Shown here piece after piece: positions 11,401 to 19,071 of a stretch of 49,931 bases of DNA (the first letter of the stretch is position 1; every line of letters starts with the position of its first letter). The translations under genes were made by a program, and so were the position numbers. The notes under the pieces are model-generated. The model made no database searches and was not told the origin of the DNA. It saw only the letters and a list, made by a program, of their open reading frames with translations. Location of the stretch: contig CAMZKE010000002.1 in NCBI GenBank assembly GCA_947311115.1, positions 1 to 49,931 on the forward strand. The letters are read 5' to 3'. The stretch comes from an uncultured Bacteroidales bacterium. Lineage in GTDB: Bacteria; Bacteroidota; Bacteroidia; Bacteroidales; JAFGXI01.

Positions 11401-12767
11401 CAATTGAAACTGTTCAAGAAGATGGAGCCAAAGTTGATGTAGTAGTAGGCCGAATGGCTGAAATGAGATTGATTGATAAGAAAACAGACATAGTTCTTTC
11501 TACACATCCAATACAGTATGCTTCAAAACTATTTGTTAAGAATAACACAGAAGTAAAAAAAGGAACATTAATTGCCGAATGGGATGCATTTAACTCTGTA
11601 ATTATTTCAGAGGTTAAAGGTAAAGTTGTATTTGAAGGTTTAGTTGATGGCGTTACATATAAAGAAGAATCTGATGAACAAACAGGCTTTAAAGAAAAAA
11701 TTGTAACAGAAACTAAGGATAAAACAATTAGTCCTATTATTAAAATTATTGATAAGAAAAAAGAAGTTTTAAGAACTTATAATATTCCTGTAGGTGCACA
11801 TATTAACGTTAATGAAGGCGATAATATTGAAGTAGGTAGTTATATTGTTAAGATGCCAAGAGCAACAAGTAAAGCGGGTGATATTACAGGTGGATTACCT
11901 CGTGTTACTGAATTATTTGAAGCTCGTAACCCTTCAAATCCGGCTGTTGTAGCTGAGGTTGATGGAGAGGTTTCTTTTGGTAAAATTAAGCGTGGTAACC
12001 GAGAGGTTATTATTACTACAAAAATGGGAGATGTTAAAAAGTATTTAGTTTCATTATCTAAACAAATACTTGTTCAGGCAAACGATTATGTTAAGGCCGG
12101 TACTCCTTTATCAGACGGAGCTATTACACCTGCTGATATTTTAGCTATTAAAGGTCCAACAAAAGTACAAGAGTATATTGTTAACGAAGTACAAGCTGTA
12201 TATCGCTTACAGGGTGTAAAAATTAATGATAAGCACTTTGAGGTAATTGTACGTCAGATGATGCGTAAAGTAGCTATTGAAGATCCGGGTGATACTATAT
12301 TCTTAGAAAAGCAAATTGTTGATAAATGGGTTGTTATGGAAGAGAATGATAGAATATTTGGTATGAAATATATCGAAGACGCAGGAGATTCTACAGTATT
12401 TAAATCAGGTCAGATTATTACAGCTCGTCGTTTGCGTGATGAAAATTCTATTCTTAAACGTAAGGATATGAAAATTATGACTGCAAGAGATGCTATGCCT
12501 GCAACATCTAAACAGGTGTTACAAGGTATAACTAGAGCTGCCCTTCAAACAAAAAGCTTTATATCTGCAGCATCGTTCCAGGAAACTACAAAAGTACTGA
12601 ACGAAGCAGCTATTAATGGAAAAATTGATAAGCTAGAAGGATTAAAAGAAAATGTAATTGTTGGTCATAAAATTCCGGCAGGTACTGGTCTTAGAGATTA
12701 TAACGATTTAGTTGTAGGTTCGCAAGAAGAGTATGATAGAATTACATCAGCTAATACTTTCTTGTAA
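8496..12767 (+). CDS. rpoC: DNA-directed RNA polymerase subunit beta'
   Basis: This is the catalytic-cleft partner of RpoB. It has 1,423 residues, typical for the phylum. The N-terminal zinc ribbon shows [20 protein letters not shown] near residues 66-85. The catalytic magnesium loop NADFDGD is at residues 473-479, with the three aspartates intact. A second cysteine cluster, [13 protein letters not shown], lies near residue 891. The bridge-helix and trigger-loop region includes the [16 protein letters not shown] segment. It is followed by a terminator and then a DUF3467 gene. Confidence 0.98.
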   Translation: MAFRKESNVRKEFTKISIGLASPEEILERSSGEVLKPETINYRTYKPERDGLFCERIFGPVKDYECHCGKYKRIRYKGIVCDRCGVEVTEKKVRRERSGHIALVVPVAHIWYFKSLPNKIGYLLGLPTKKLDVIVYYERYVVINPGGVKNAEGEELKRLDFLTEDEYLDILEQLPKENQFLEDDDPNKFIAKMGAEAIHHLLTLIDLDELAFSLRHKANTETSQQRKNEALKRLNVVEAFRASKGRNKPEWMIVKVVPVIPPELRPLVPLDGGRFATSDLNDLYRRVIIRNNRLKRLIEIKAPEVILRNEKRMLQEAVDSLFDNSRKANAVKTDANRPLKSLSDSLKGKSGRFRQNLLGKRVDYSARSVIVVGPELKMHECGIPKGMAAELYKPFVIRKLIERGIVKTVKSARKIVDRRDPVVWDILENILKGHPVLLNRAPTLHRLGIQAFQPKLIEGKAIQLHPLACTAFNADFDGDQMAVHLPLGNAAILEAQLLMLGSHNILNPANGAPITVPSQDMVLGLYYITKPRKGVKGEGLKFYSPEEVTIALNEGVLDIHAEITVRIDDYTQGDEPVKVMQKTTVGRVIFNQLVPKEVGFIDEILTKKSLRDIIGKVLKASGNSRTAQFLDDIKAMGYRMAFEGGLSFNLNDIIIPELKEKLVSDGYAQVEEVMNNYNMGFITNNERYNQIIDIWTHINAKLTNTLMEQISSDNQGFNAVYMMLDSGARGSREQIRQLSGMRGLMAKPQKSGATGGQIIENPILSNFKEGLSVLEYFISTHGARKGLADTALKTADAGYLTRRLVDVSQDMIITKEDCGTLRGLTATALKNDDEVVESLFDKILGRTTVHDIYDPKTNELIIASGDEITEDIAQIIEDSSIESVEIRSALTCESKNGICAKCYGRNLSTGRMVQKGEAVGVVAAQSIGEPGTQLTLRTFHAGGTAGNVSTENTIVAKSDGFVEIEELRTIETVQEDGAKVDVVVGRMAEMRLIDKKTDIVLSTHPIQYASKLFVKNNTEVKKGTLIAEWDAFNSVIISEVKGKVVFEGLVDGVTYKEESDEQTGFKEKIVTETKDKTISPIIKIIDKKKEVLRTYNIPVGAHINVNEGDNIEVGSYIVKMPRATSKAGDITGGLPRVTELFEARNPSNPAVVAEVDGEVSFGKIKRGNREVIITTKMGDVKKYLVSLSKQILVQANDYVKAGTPLSDGAITPADILAIKGPTKVQEYIVNEVQAVYRLQGVKINDKHFEVIVRQMMRKVAIEDPGDTIFLEKQIVDKWVVMEENDRIFGMKYIEDAGDSTVFKSGQIITARRLRDENSILKRKDMKIMTARDAMPATSKQVLQGITRAALQTKSFISAASFQETTKVLNEAAINGKIDKLEGLKENVIVGHKIPAGTGLRDYNDLVVGSQEEYDRITSANTFL

Positions 12768-12787
12768 AAATAATTTAATATAATAAT

Positions 12788-12820
12788 AAAAAAGTCGTAG
12801 TTTTACTACGGCTTTTTTTA
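12788..12820 (+). terminator. Intrinsic terminator after rpoC
   Basis: A run of A, then a stem CGTAG/CTACG extended by a T-G wobble and G-C and A-T pairs, with loop TTTTA, is followed by seven Ts. It ends 13 bases before the DUF3467 start codon, so it may attenuate rather than fully isolate that gene. Confidence 0.8.
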
Positions 12821-12832
12821 AAACAAAATATT

Positions 12833-13156
12833 ATGAGCGAAGAATTAAAAGACAAAAATCAAATTAACATTGAGCTAGATGAAGAAGTAGCACAAGGAAC
12901 TTATTCAAATCTTGCCGTAATAACACATTCTAATACTGAATTTGTTATTGATTTTGTGAGAATCGTACCAGGAACACCAAAAGCAAAGGTTAAATCAAGA
13001 ATAATTTTAACTCCAGAGCATGCAAAACGATTAATGTTTGCATTGCAAGATAATTTAAATAAGTTTGAAGCAACTCACGGAAAAATAAAAGATATTCATC
13101 CAGGAGGAGGGAATATGATGCCTCCAATGAATTTTGGACCTAAAGGACAAGCATAA
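12833..13156 (+). CDS. DUF3467 family protein
   Basis: A 107-residue protein of the DUF3467 family, found widely in Bacteroidota; its biochemical role is not known to me. The core at about residues 10-85 has IELDEEVAQGTYSNLAVITH, then FVIDFVRIVPGTPKAKVKSRI and the LTPEHAKRLMFALQDNL helix. The C-terminal tail is rich in G, M and P (HPGGGNMMPPMNFGPKG). No signal peptide or membrane span is seen, so it is probably cytoplasmic. It lies between two intrinsic terminators directly behind rpoC. That position, if conserved, would suggest co-expression with polymerase through read-through. Confidence 0.85.
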   Translation: MSEELKDKNQINIELDEEVAQGTYSNLAVITHSNTEFVIDFVRIVPGTPKAKVKSRIILTPEHAKRLMFALQDNLNKFEATHGKIKDIHPGGGNMMPPMNFGPKGQA

Positions 13157-13190
13157 AAAAAAGAGGTTTCAATTTGAAGCCTCTTTTTTG
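13155..13190. terminator. Bidirectional terminator between the DUF3467 gene and the PLP lyase gene
   Basis: An A run, a stem AAGAGGTTTC/GAAGCCTCTT with one G-T wobble, a short AATTT loop and a T run make a structure that works in both directions. It serves the converging plus-strand DUF3467 gene and the minus-strand lyase gene that ends at 13209. Confidence 0.85.
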
Positions 13191-13208
13191 TTTAACAACT
13201 ACCTAAGT

Positions 13209-14390
13209 TTATATTTTGGCTAAAGCCTGGTCTAAATCATCGATAATATCTTCTACATTTTCAATACCTACTGCGTATCGTACTAATTCGTCAGTAATAT
13301 CGGCTTCTATACGAGCTTCTTTGGTCATTGCAGCATGTGTCATTGATGCCGGGTGCTGAATTAAAGATTCAACTCCACCTAACGAAACTGCAAGTTTTGC
13401 TAAGTGTACGTTATCCATTACAATTTTACCGGCTTCTAAACCACCTTTAACACCAAAGCTAATCATACTTCCAAAACCTGACATTTGTTTTTTAGCTAAT
13501 TCGTGCTGTGCAAACGATTTTAATCCCGGGTACTTAATCCACTCAACTTTCGGGTGTGCCTCTAAGTATTCAGCAACTTTCATTGCGTTTTCCTGAGCTC
13601 TTTCAACTCTTAATGATAATGTTTTTACACCTCTAATAACTAAATATGCTTGATGCGGATCCATATTTCCACCCATATAAGTCATTGCTTTACGCAATTT
13701 TGCATATACATCTTCATCTTTAGCAATTAATGCACCACCTACAATATCGGCATGACCGTTAATAAATTTTGTTAACGAATGTAAAACTATATCAGCACCT
13801 AAATCAAGTGGTTTTTGTAAAACAGGACTTGAGAATGTGTTGTCAACACAAACCAAAATATTATGTTTATGAGCAATTTTACAAGCCTCAACAATATCGG
13901 TTAGTTGTATTGTTGGATTTGCCGGAGTTTCTAAATATAATAATTTAGTATTTGGTTTAATAGCTTTTTCAATATTTTCTATTACAGATGTGTCTGTATA
14001 TGTAGATTCTACACCAAAATCAGCAAAAATACTTTCCATTACAGCTCTACTTGGCCCGTAAACAGAACCTGTACTAACCATGTGGTCGCCGGTTTTTAGC
14101 AATGCAGTATACAATGTTGAAACAGCAGCCATACCTGATGCAAGAGCAACACCTCTAAAACCATTTTCTAATTGAGCTAATTTGTTTTCTAATGCATCGA
14201 TTGTTGGATTTCCTATTCTTGTATAGATAAATCCTTTTTCTTTTCCTGCAAATAAATTTGCTCCATGATCTGCATTCTTAAAAGAAAATGTAGATGTTTG
14301 ATAAATAGGAGTTACTGCACTTCCAAATTCATCTTCGAAATCGCCGGCATGAACAAGCTTTGTGTCAAAACCTTTATTTTTAGTATCCAT
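13209..14390 (-). CDS. Cys/Met metabolism PLP-dependent enzyme, methionine gamma-lyase-like
   Basis: A 393-residue cytoplasmic enzyme of the trans-sulfuration PLP family. The PLP lysine is K208 in SLTKFINGH, D183 in VDNTF should contact the pyridine nitrogen, and the phosphate-loop segment SSGMAA-like (ASGMAAVS) is at about 84-91. YTRIGNPT at 56-63 and Y111 are also conserved. Overall pattern and length resemble methionine gamma-lyase, which splits methionine to methanethiol, ammonia and 2-oxobutyrate. However, the residue matching the active-site cysteine after the conserved YG of Pseudomonas methionine gamma-lyase is proline (P113). A cystathionine gamma-lyase/synthase or O-acetylhomoserine role therefore remains possible. 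It has its own promoter box just upstream. Confidence 0.85.
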   Translation of the reverse strand: MDTKNKGFDTKLVHAGDFEDEFGSAVTPIYQTSTFSFKNADHGANLFAGKEKGFIYTRIGNPTIDALENKLAQLENGFRGVALASGMAAVSTLYTALLKTGDHMVSTGSVYGPSRAVMESIFADFGVESTYTDTSVIENIEKAIKPNTKLLYLETPANPTIQLTDIVEACKIAHKHNILVCVDNTFSSPVLQKPLDLGADIVLHSLTKFINGHADIVGGALIAKDEDVYAKLRKAMTYMGGNMDPHQAYLVIRGVKTLSLRVERAQENAMKVAEYLEAHPKVEWIKYPGLKSFAQHELAKKQMSGFGSMISFGVKGGLEAGKIVMDNVHLAKLAVSLGGVESLIQHPASMTHAAMTKEARIEADITDELVRYAVGIENVEDIIDDLDQALAKI

Positions 14391-14413
14391 ATTGTTATAT
14401 TTTTATATTGGTA

Positions 14414-14421
14414 CAAAGGTA
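14414..14421 (-). promoter_or_regulatory. -7 promoter box of the PLP lyase gene
   Basis: On the minus strand TACCTTTG matches the Bacteroidota -7 consensus TAnnTTTG and lies 24 bases upstream of the start codon, giving a leader of under 20 bases. That leaves no room for a SAM riboswitch. No clear -33 TTG was found at the usual spacing. Confidence 0.6.
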
Positions 14422-14666
14422 ATATTTATATTATTGTTTGGTAATTTTTTATTTATGAATAAATTATGTTATATGACAATTATCATTATATTTCGAAAGT
14501 TATCTGTTTATTTCTTTAATTATTATACACTGATTTTATATAATTTTTAACAATTATTATTGTCAATAACATGTTGTAAACTATGTCTGTATGTAGTTTG
14601 TTGAAATAAATTGTTAAGCATATTTTCTTTTGAATTGATTTAAATTATATCATTTTATAAATATAA
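14422..14666. other. AT-rich intergenic stretch with no recognised gene
   Basis: The bases between the lyase promoter and the next promoter are strongly AT-rich. I see only short, weak open frames and an imperfect inverted repeat (AAACTA ... TAGTTT around 14579-14600). Nothing here can be called a gene. Confidence 0.6.
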
Positions 14667-14668
14667 TC

Positions 14669-14699
14669 TTGACTTTTTATTTTTTCCATATTATCTTTG
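14669..14699 (+). promoter_or_regulatory. Complete Bacteroidota-type promoter (TTG, 20-base spacer, TATCTTTG)
   Basis: TTG at 14669-14671 and TATCTTTG at 14692-14699 are separated by exactly 20 bases, the same spacing as in the secA promoter of this window. It faces right, but no plus-strand gene lies before a terminator about 50 bases on, so its product would be a short RNA. Confidence 0.6.
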
Positions 14700-14704
14700 T
14701 AATG

Positions 14705-14776
14705 CTAAATGAGTTTTAATTGTTGTTGTTTTTATGTTTTTTCATTTAAGGTTGTCGCTAGGCAACCTTTTTTATT
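14705..14776 (+). ncRNA. Candidate small RNA of about 70 bases
   Basis: A complete promoter ends at 14699 and a strong intrinsic terminator spans 14748-14774, so transcription from about 14705 would give a roughly 70-base RNA. The first 40 bases are U-rich and unstructured; the rest is the terminator hairpin. It matches no RNA family I recognise. No open frame of meaningful length precedes the terminator. The ends are inferred from the promoter and terminator positions. Confidence 0.45.
14748..14774 (+). terminator. Intrinsic terminator, plus strand
   Basis: AAGGTTGTC pairs with GGCAACCTT (9 bp with one wobble) around loop GCTA and runs into TTTTT. It ends the candidate small RNA. Confidence 0.8.
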
Positions 14777-14778
14777 AC

Positions 14779-14809
14779 AAAAAAAAAGGAGATTAACTAA
14801 TTAACCTCC
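14779..14809 (-). terminator. Intrinsic terminator of the wlbA transcript, minus strand
   Basis: Read on the minus strand, GGAGGTTAA pairs with TTAATCTCC around loop TTAG and is followed by nine Ts. It lies 114 bases beyond the wlbA stop and back to back with the plus-strand terminator, so the two insulate both sides. Confidence 0.8.
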
Positions 14810-14834
14810 TTTAATCTGTTTGGGTTTAATTCCC

Positions 14835-14897
14835 CGTCCCTTGGGACGTATAAAAGAATAGTATTGCAAAACGATACCTCGTCCGCTTGCGGCGAGG
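14835..14897. repeat. Pair of GC-rich palindromes, REP/BIME-like
   Basis: Two palindromes with the shared core CGTCC-CTTG stand 28 bases apart: CGTCCC-TT-GGGACG at 14835-14848, and a longer one at 14877-14897 (CCTCG, T bulge, CCGC, TT, GCGG, CGAGG). Both are much richer in GC than the surrounding DNA. They lie in the untranslated 3' region of wlbA. The pattern resembles extragenic palindromic repeats mobilised by RAYT transposases; no such transposase is in this window. Confidence 0.5.
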
Positions 14898-14923
14898 AGA
14901 TTCATTATACTTTGTAAAAAAAT

Positions 14924-15892
14924 CTATTTCTTTAAAAAAGGATGAAATTCTATTTCTTTTTTTGCAAAAGGGTGATAATCGCCTTTTAAACCAATAGGTG
15001 TGGAGTTTCTAATTTTTTGCACAATATTTATACTTTGGCGTGCATCGTCTAATCCGAAACCATTACCTGCAAGTATTTCTTCGTAACTTCGTGTATGTAA
15101 ATCTGTAAAACCACCCGAGAATTCAATTTCTTCTCCTTCAATAGTTATTGAACGGTATGTGCGTTGCCCTGTTGCTTTTACTTCATCAGGAATTGCATTG
15201 TAATCAACGCTTAAGAACCAACGAACTCTTGCTTGTTTAAATTCTAAAAACCCTGCTGCACGTTTTGGTTCGTAAACATGAACAATGTTTTCTTTTACAT
15301 CGCCAAAAATCCAAGAAAGCATATCGTAAAAATGCACTCCAATATTTGTAGCAATTCCACCTGATTTTTGTTCGTCGCCTTTCCAAGAAGCAAAATACCA
15401 ATGTCCACGAGAAGTGATGTAAGATAAATCTACATCATAAATTTTATCTTTTGGCCCTTCTGCAATTTTCTTTTTTAGAGCAATTATTGAAGGGTGCAAG
15501 CGTAGTTGCAAAATATTGTACAATTTTTTACCGGTTTCTTTTTCGACTTCGGCAAGAGCATCAATATTCCAAGGGTTTAAAACAAGCGGTTTTTCACAAA
15601 TTGCATTGGCTCCTTGTCGCATAGAAAAACGTATATGCGAATCGTGTAAATAGTTTGGCGTACAAATACTTACAAAATCTATTTTGTTTTCAGTACGTTT
15701 TAGCTTATCAATATGACGCTCAAAACGCTCAAATTCTGTAAAAAAATCGGCATTTGGAAAATGGCTGTCAATTATTCCAACGCTATCGTTTTTGTCTAAG
15801 GCAGACACTAAGCGATTTCCTGTTTCGGCAATTGCCTTTAAATGGCGTACTGCTATGTATCCACCTAATCCTATTATTGCAAAATTTTTCAT
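14924..15892 (-). CDS. wlbA: UDP-N-acetyl-2-amino-2-deoxyglucuronate dehydrogenase (WlbA/WbpB type)
   Basis: A 322-residue Gfo/Idh/MocA-family oxidoreductase. The sequence fits the WlbA/WbpB subgroup, which uses NAD to oxidise C-3 of UDP-GlcNAcA on the way to 2,3-diacetamido-uronic acids of surface glycans. The Rossmann start AIIGLGGYIAVRHLKAI is at residues 5-21, ICEKP with K101 at 98-102, and the active-site segment ATNIGVHFYD with H187 and D190 at 181-190. The other steps of that route (UDP-GlcNAc 6-dehydrogenase, aminotransferase, N-acetyltransferase) are not in the window. It lies 55 bases behind glmM, which makes precursor for UDP-GlcNAc, and probably shares its transcript. Confidence 0.88.
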   Translation of the reverse strand: MKNFAIIGLGGYIAVRHLKAIAETGNRLVSALDKNDSVGIIDSHFPNADFFTEFERFERHIDKLKRTENKIDFVSICTPNYLHDSHIRFSMRQGANAICEKPLVLNPWNIDALAEVEKETGKKLYNILQLRLHPSIIALKKKIAEGPKDKIYDVDLSYITSRGHWYFASWKGDEQKSGGIATNIGVHFYDMLSWIFGDVKENIVHVYEPKRAAGFLEFKQARVRWFLSVDYNAIPDEVKATGQRTYRSITIEGEEIEFSGGFTDLHTRSYEEILAGNGFGLDDARQSINIVQKIRNSTPIGLKGDYHPFAKKEIEFHPFLKK

Positions 15893-15947
15893 CTTTATTT
15901 AGATATTTAGACTCAAGATACTAGACCTAAGACTTATTTACTACAAA

Positions 15948-17330
15948 TTATAAACTTTTCACAAAAGTAATAATTTCTTTTGCCATTTTATCGGCATTAG
16001 ACATAGAATTACTTTCTGAGTAAATTCTGATGATTGGTTCGGTGTTAGATTTACGTAAATGTACCCACCCTTCTGCAAAATCAATTTTAACTCCATCAAT
16101 AGTTAAAAGTTTTTCATTTTTGTATTTTTCTTCTACTTTTTTAAGTATATCGTCAACATTAATTTCAGGGGTTAGCTGTATTTTATTTTTTGATATAAAA
16201 TAATCAGGATAACTTGCACGAAGTTGACTACATTTCTTGCCTGTTTTTGCAAGATGGGTTAAAAATAATGCTATACCAACTAAGGCATCTCTACCATAAT
16301 GTAATTCAGGATAAATAACGCCACCATTACCTTCGCCACCAATTACGGCATTTGTTTCTTTCATTTTGGCAACTACGTTTACTTCGCCAACCATACTTGC
16401 TTGGTAGGTTCCTCCATTTTTTTTGGTAACATCGGCTAATGCACGTGTTGATGACAAATTTGAAACCGTGTTTCCTTTTTTATTCTGCATTATATAATCG
16501 GCAACCGAAACAAGTGTATATTCTTCGCCAAACATTGTTCCGTCTTCGTTAATTATTGCAAGTCTGTCAACATCAGGGTCAACAACAAAGCCAACATCAA
16601 CTTTATCAGTAGAAATTAAATTTGAAATTTCTACTAAATTTTCAGGTAATGGCTCAGGGTTATGTGGAAAAATTCCGTTTGGTTCGCAATAAAGCTCCAG
16701 TACATTTTCTACACCAATAGCTTTTAATAATTGAGGTATTACAAGTCCACCAATAGAATTTACACCATCTATTGCAACTGTAAAATTAGCATCTTTAATT
16801 GCGTTTACATCAACAAGGGGTAAATTAATAATTGCTTGTATATGCTTATTTAGTTGTGTGTTATCGGTTTTAATTTTACCTAAATCATCAACATCACAAA
16901 ATTCATAATCTTTATCTTCTGCAATACGCAAAACTTCTTCGCCTTCATCAGAATTTAAAAACTCGCCTTTATTATTAAGTAATTTTAAGGCATTCCACTG
17001 TTTTGGGTTATGACTTGCGGTAATAATTATGCCACCATCGGCTTTTGTATCTATAACAGCCATTTCGGTAGTTGGCGTTGTAGCCATTCCTATATTAATT
17101 ACATCTAAACCTAAATTTAATAGTGTTCCTGATATAATATTATAAACCATTTCACCAGAAATTCTAGCATCACGACCTACTACTACAGTTCCTTTTTTTA
17201 TGTTTAAATTACGCTTTAACCAAGTTCCGTAACCTGTGGTAAATTTAACTATATCGCTTGGCGAAAGGCCTTCTCCTTCTTTACCACCAATTGTTCCGCG
17301 TATTCCTGATATTGATTTTATTAATGTCAT
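15948..17330 (-). CDS. glmM: Phosphoglucosamine mutase
   Basis: A 460-residue member of the alpha-D-phosphohexomutase family. The phosphoserine loop TASHNP puts the catalytic serine at S106, and the magnesium motif DPDVDR is at 251-256 (D251, D253, D255). The sugar-binding loop reads GGEGNGG, closer to the GGEENGG form of archaeal-type phosphoglucosamine mutases than to the GGEQSGH of E. coli GlmM. A C-terminal phosphate-binding segment RKSNTEPIIRIYSE is present. The expected reaction is glucosamine-6-phosphate to glucosamine-1-phosphate for UDP-GlcNAc synthesis. Phosphomannomutase or phosphoglucomutase activity cannot be excluded from sequence. It lies 51 bases behind gltX. Confidence 0.85.
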   Translation of the reverse strand: MTLIKSISGIRGTIGGKEGEGLSPSDIVKFTTGYGTWLKRNLNIKKGTVVVGRDARISGEMVYNIISGTLLNLGLDVINIGMATTPTTEMAVIDTKADGGIIITASHNPKQWNALKLLNNKGEFLNSDEGEEVLRIAEDKDYEFCDVDDLGKIKTDNTQLNKHIQAIINLPLVDVNAIKDANFTVAIDGVNSIGGLVIPQLLKAIGVENVLELYCEPNGIFPHNPEPLPENLVEISNLISTDKVDVGFVVDPDVDRLAIINEDGTMFGEEYTLVSVADYIMQNKKGNTVSNLSSTRALADVTKKNGGTYQASMVGEVNVVAKMKETNAVIGGEGNGGVIYPELHYGRDALVGIALFLTHLAKTGKKCSQLRASYPDYFISKNKIQLTPEINVDDILKKVEEKYKNEKLLTIDGVKIDFAEGWVHLRKSNTEPIIRIYSESNSMSNADKMAKEIITFVKSL

Positions 17331-17381
17331 ATTTATAAGATTTTTAGACGTAAGCTATGAGATAAAAGGCTCATTTTAACG

Positions 17382-18905
17382 CTATTTTTTTATATTTTCA
17401 ATTGCTAAATTAATTCTTTTTACGGTCTCATCTTTTCCAATCATTTCAATAATAGAAAATAAATCGGGACCTGCTCCTGCACCAACAATGCAAAGACGAA
17501 GAGCATTCATTACTTTACCCATGCCAAGTTCATTTTTTTCAATGTATGCAACAACGGCATTGTGAGCCGTATCTCTGTTAAAGTTTGATATTTCTGATAA
17601 AATATTTTTTACCGATACCATTAATTCAGGAGAGTCTTGTTTCCATTTCTTTTTTACAGTTTTTGCATCGTATTCTGTTGGTGCTTGAAAAAAGAAATAT
17701 GAGTTATTCCAAAGTTCTGAAACAAAATTACTTCTTTCACGAACCATTTCTACAATTTTTGTAATTTTTTGCTCTGATGCGTTTATTGATTTTTCTGCAA
17801 GAATAATTTTAAATTCGTTTACAATAGTTGCAATTGGTAACTTTTGCATCCATTGATGATTATACCATTTTGCTTTATCGGGGTCGAAACGTGCACCTGA
17901 TTTACTAACTTTTTCAAGTGAAAATTCATTAATTAGTTCGTTAAGTTGCATTATTTCTCTTTCGTCGCCCGGATTCCAACCTAAAAATGCAAGCATATTT
18001 ACAAAGGCTTCAGGGAAGTATCCATCTTCGCGGTAACCTTTATAAATATCGTCAGAATTTGGAACATTCCAATTTATTGGAAATACAGGAAAGCCCATTT
18101 TGTCACCATCACGTTTGCTTAATTTACCATTGCCTGTTGGTTTTAAAATAAGAGGTAAATGCGCAAATTTAGGCATTTCATTTTCCCAACCTAATGCTTT
18201 ATAAAGCATAAAATGTAAAGCTAAAGATGGCAACCATTCTTCGCCACGAATTACATGCGAAATTTTCATTAAATGGTCGTCAACCACATTTGCCAAATGA
18301 TAAGTTGGTAATCCGTCTGATTTAAAAAGTACCTTATCGTCAAGGGTTGATGTGTTTACTCTTACTTCGCCACGGATAATATCTTGCATTATTATTTCTT
18401 CATTTTTAGGTGTTTTAAATCTAATAACGTAAGCTGTATTTTTATTTATTAATTCGTCAACTTCTTCTTTAGAAAGATTTAACGAGTTTTTTAAATTAGC
18501 ACGAGTATTTGGCCCGTAAGTAAAAACAGATTTGTTTGCTTCGGCTTCTTGTCGTAAAGAATCAAGTTTTTCAGCTGTATCAAAAGCATAATATCCCCAG
18601 CCGTTTTCAATTAATATATTTGCATATTTTTTATAAATATCGCGACGTTCCGATTGTTTGTAGGGTCCGTATTTACCACCTTGTTTTATTCCTTCATCAA
18701 CTATTAAGCTTGCCCATTTAAGCGATTCTTCAATATATTCTTGAGCACCCTCTACAAAACGAGTTTGGTCGGTATCTTCAATTCTTAAAATAAAATCACC
18801 ACCGTGTTTTTTTGCAAACAAATAGTTAAATAATGCTGTTCTAACTCCACCTATGTGTAACGGTCCTGTTGGACTAGGGGCAAATCGTACTCTTACTTTC
18901 GACAT
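17382..18905 (-). CDS. gltX: Glutamyl-tRNA synthetase
   Basis: A class I aminoacyl-tRNA synthetase that charges tRNA-Glu. The ATP-binding HIGH motif reads PLHIGG within VRVRFAPSPTGPLHIGG at the N-terminus, and the KMSKS counterpart is KLSKRDGD near residue 260. The start chosen is the ATG at 18905, giving 507 residues. A longer frame from a TTG at 18926 would put its first codon inside the -7 promoter box TATCTTTG, so it cannot be translated from that promoter. It is the first gene of a probable gltX-glmM-wlbA unit. Confidence 0.96.
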   Translation of the reverse strand: MSKVRVRFAPSPTGPLHIGGVRTALFNYLFAKKHGGDFILRIEDTDQTRFVEGAQEYIEESLKWASLIVDEGIKQGGKYGPYKQSERRDIYKKYANILIENGWGYYAFDTAEKLDSLRQEAEANKSVFTYGPNTRANLKNSLNLSKEEVDELINKNTAYVIRFKTPKNEEIIMQDIIRGEVRVNTSTLDDKVLFKSDGLPTYHLANVVDDHLMKISHVIRGEEWLPSLALHFMLYKALGWENEMPKFAHLPLILKPTGNGKLSKRDGDKMGFPVFPINWNVPNSDDIYKGYREDGYFPEAFVNMLAFLGWNPGDEREIMQLNELINEFSLEKVSKSGARFDPDKAKWYNHQWMQKLPIATIVNEFKIILAEKSINASEQKITKIVEMVRERSNFVSELWNNSYFFFQAPTEYDAKTVKKKWKQDSPELMVSVKNILSEISNFNRDTAHNAVVAYIEKNELGMGKVMNALRLCIVGAGAGPDLFSIIEMIGKDETVKRINLAIENIKK

Positions 18906-18923
18906 TTTACTATATTTTTTATG

Positions 18924-18931
18924 CAAAGATA
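18924..18931 (-). promoter_or_regulatory. -7 promoter box of gltX
   Basis: TATCTTTG on the minus strand matches TAnnTTTG and lies 19 bases upstream of the gltX ATG. It overlaps the spurious upstream TTG start and so decides the true start. Confidence 0.6.
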
Positions 18932-19071
18932 AGTATTAAATATTTGATTTTTTATTCATATACAAACTGTTTTTTTAATGAAAAAACTAAAAGCACCAAA
19001 TATAGTTATGGGTATAACACGCCTATTATTTAGCCTCATTATGTAATATATTTACATATTATATAAAACAA

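Noticed and set aside
14391-14430. SAM or other riboswitch ahead of the methionine gamma-lyase-like gene
   Set aside because: The promoter box lies 24 bases from the start codon, leaving no space for a riboswitch.
14362-14550. Plus-strand 62-codon frame upstream of the lyase gene
   Set aside because: It overlaps the start and promoter of the lyase gene and encodes a low-complexity hydrophobic string typical of AT-rich noncoding DNA.
14702-14796. Tiny open frames inside the candidate small RNA (5 and 20 codons)
   Set aside because: The first begins before the expected transcript start and the second runs through the terminator hairpin and A tract; neither looks like a real peptide.
18906-18926. 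Longer gltX starting at a TTG at 18926
   Set aside because: The TTG lies within the -7 promoter box TATCTTTG, and the ATG at 18905 gives the normal N-terminus of the family.
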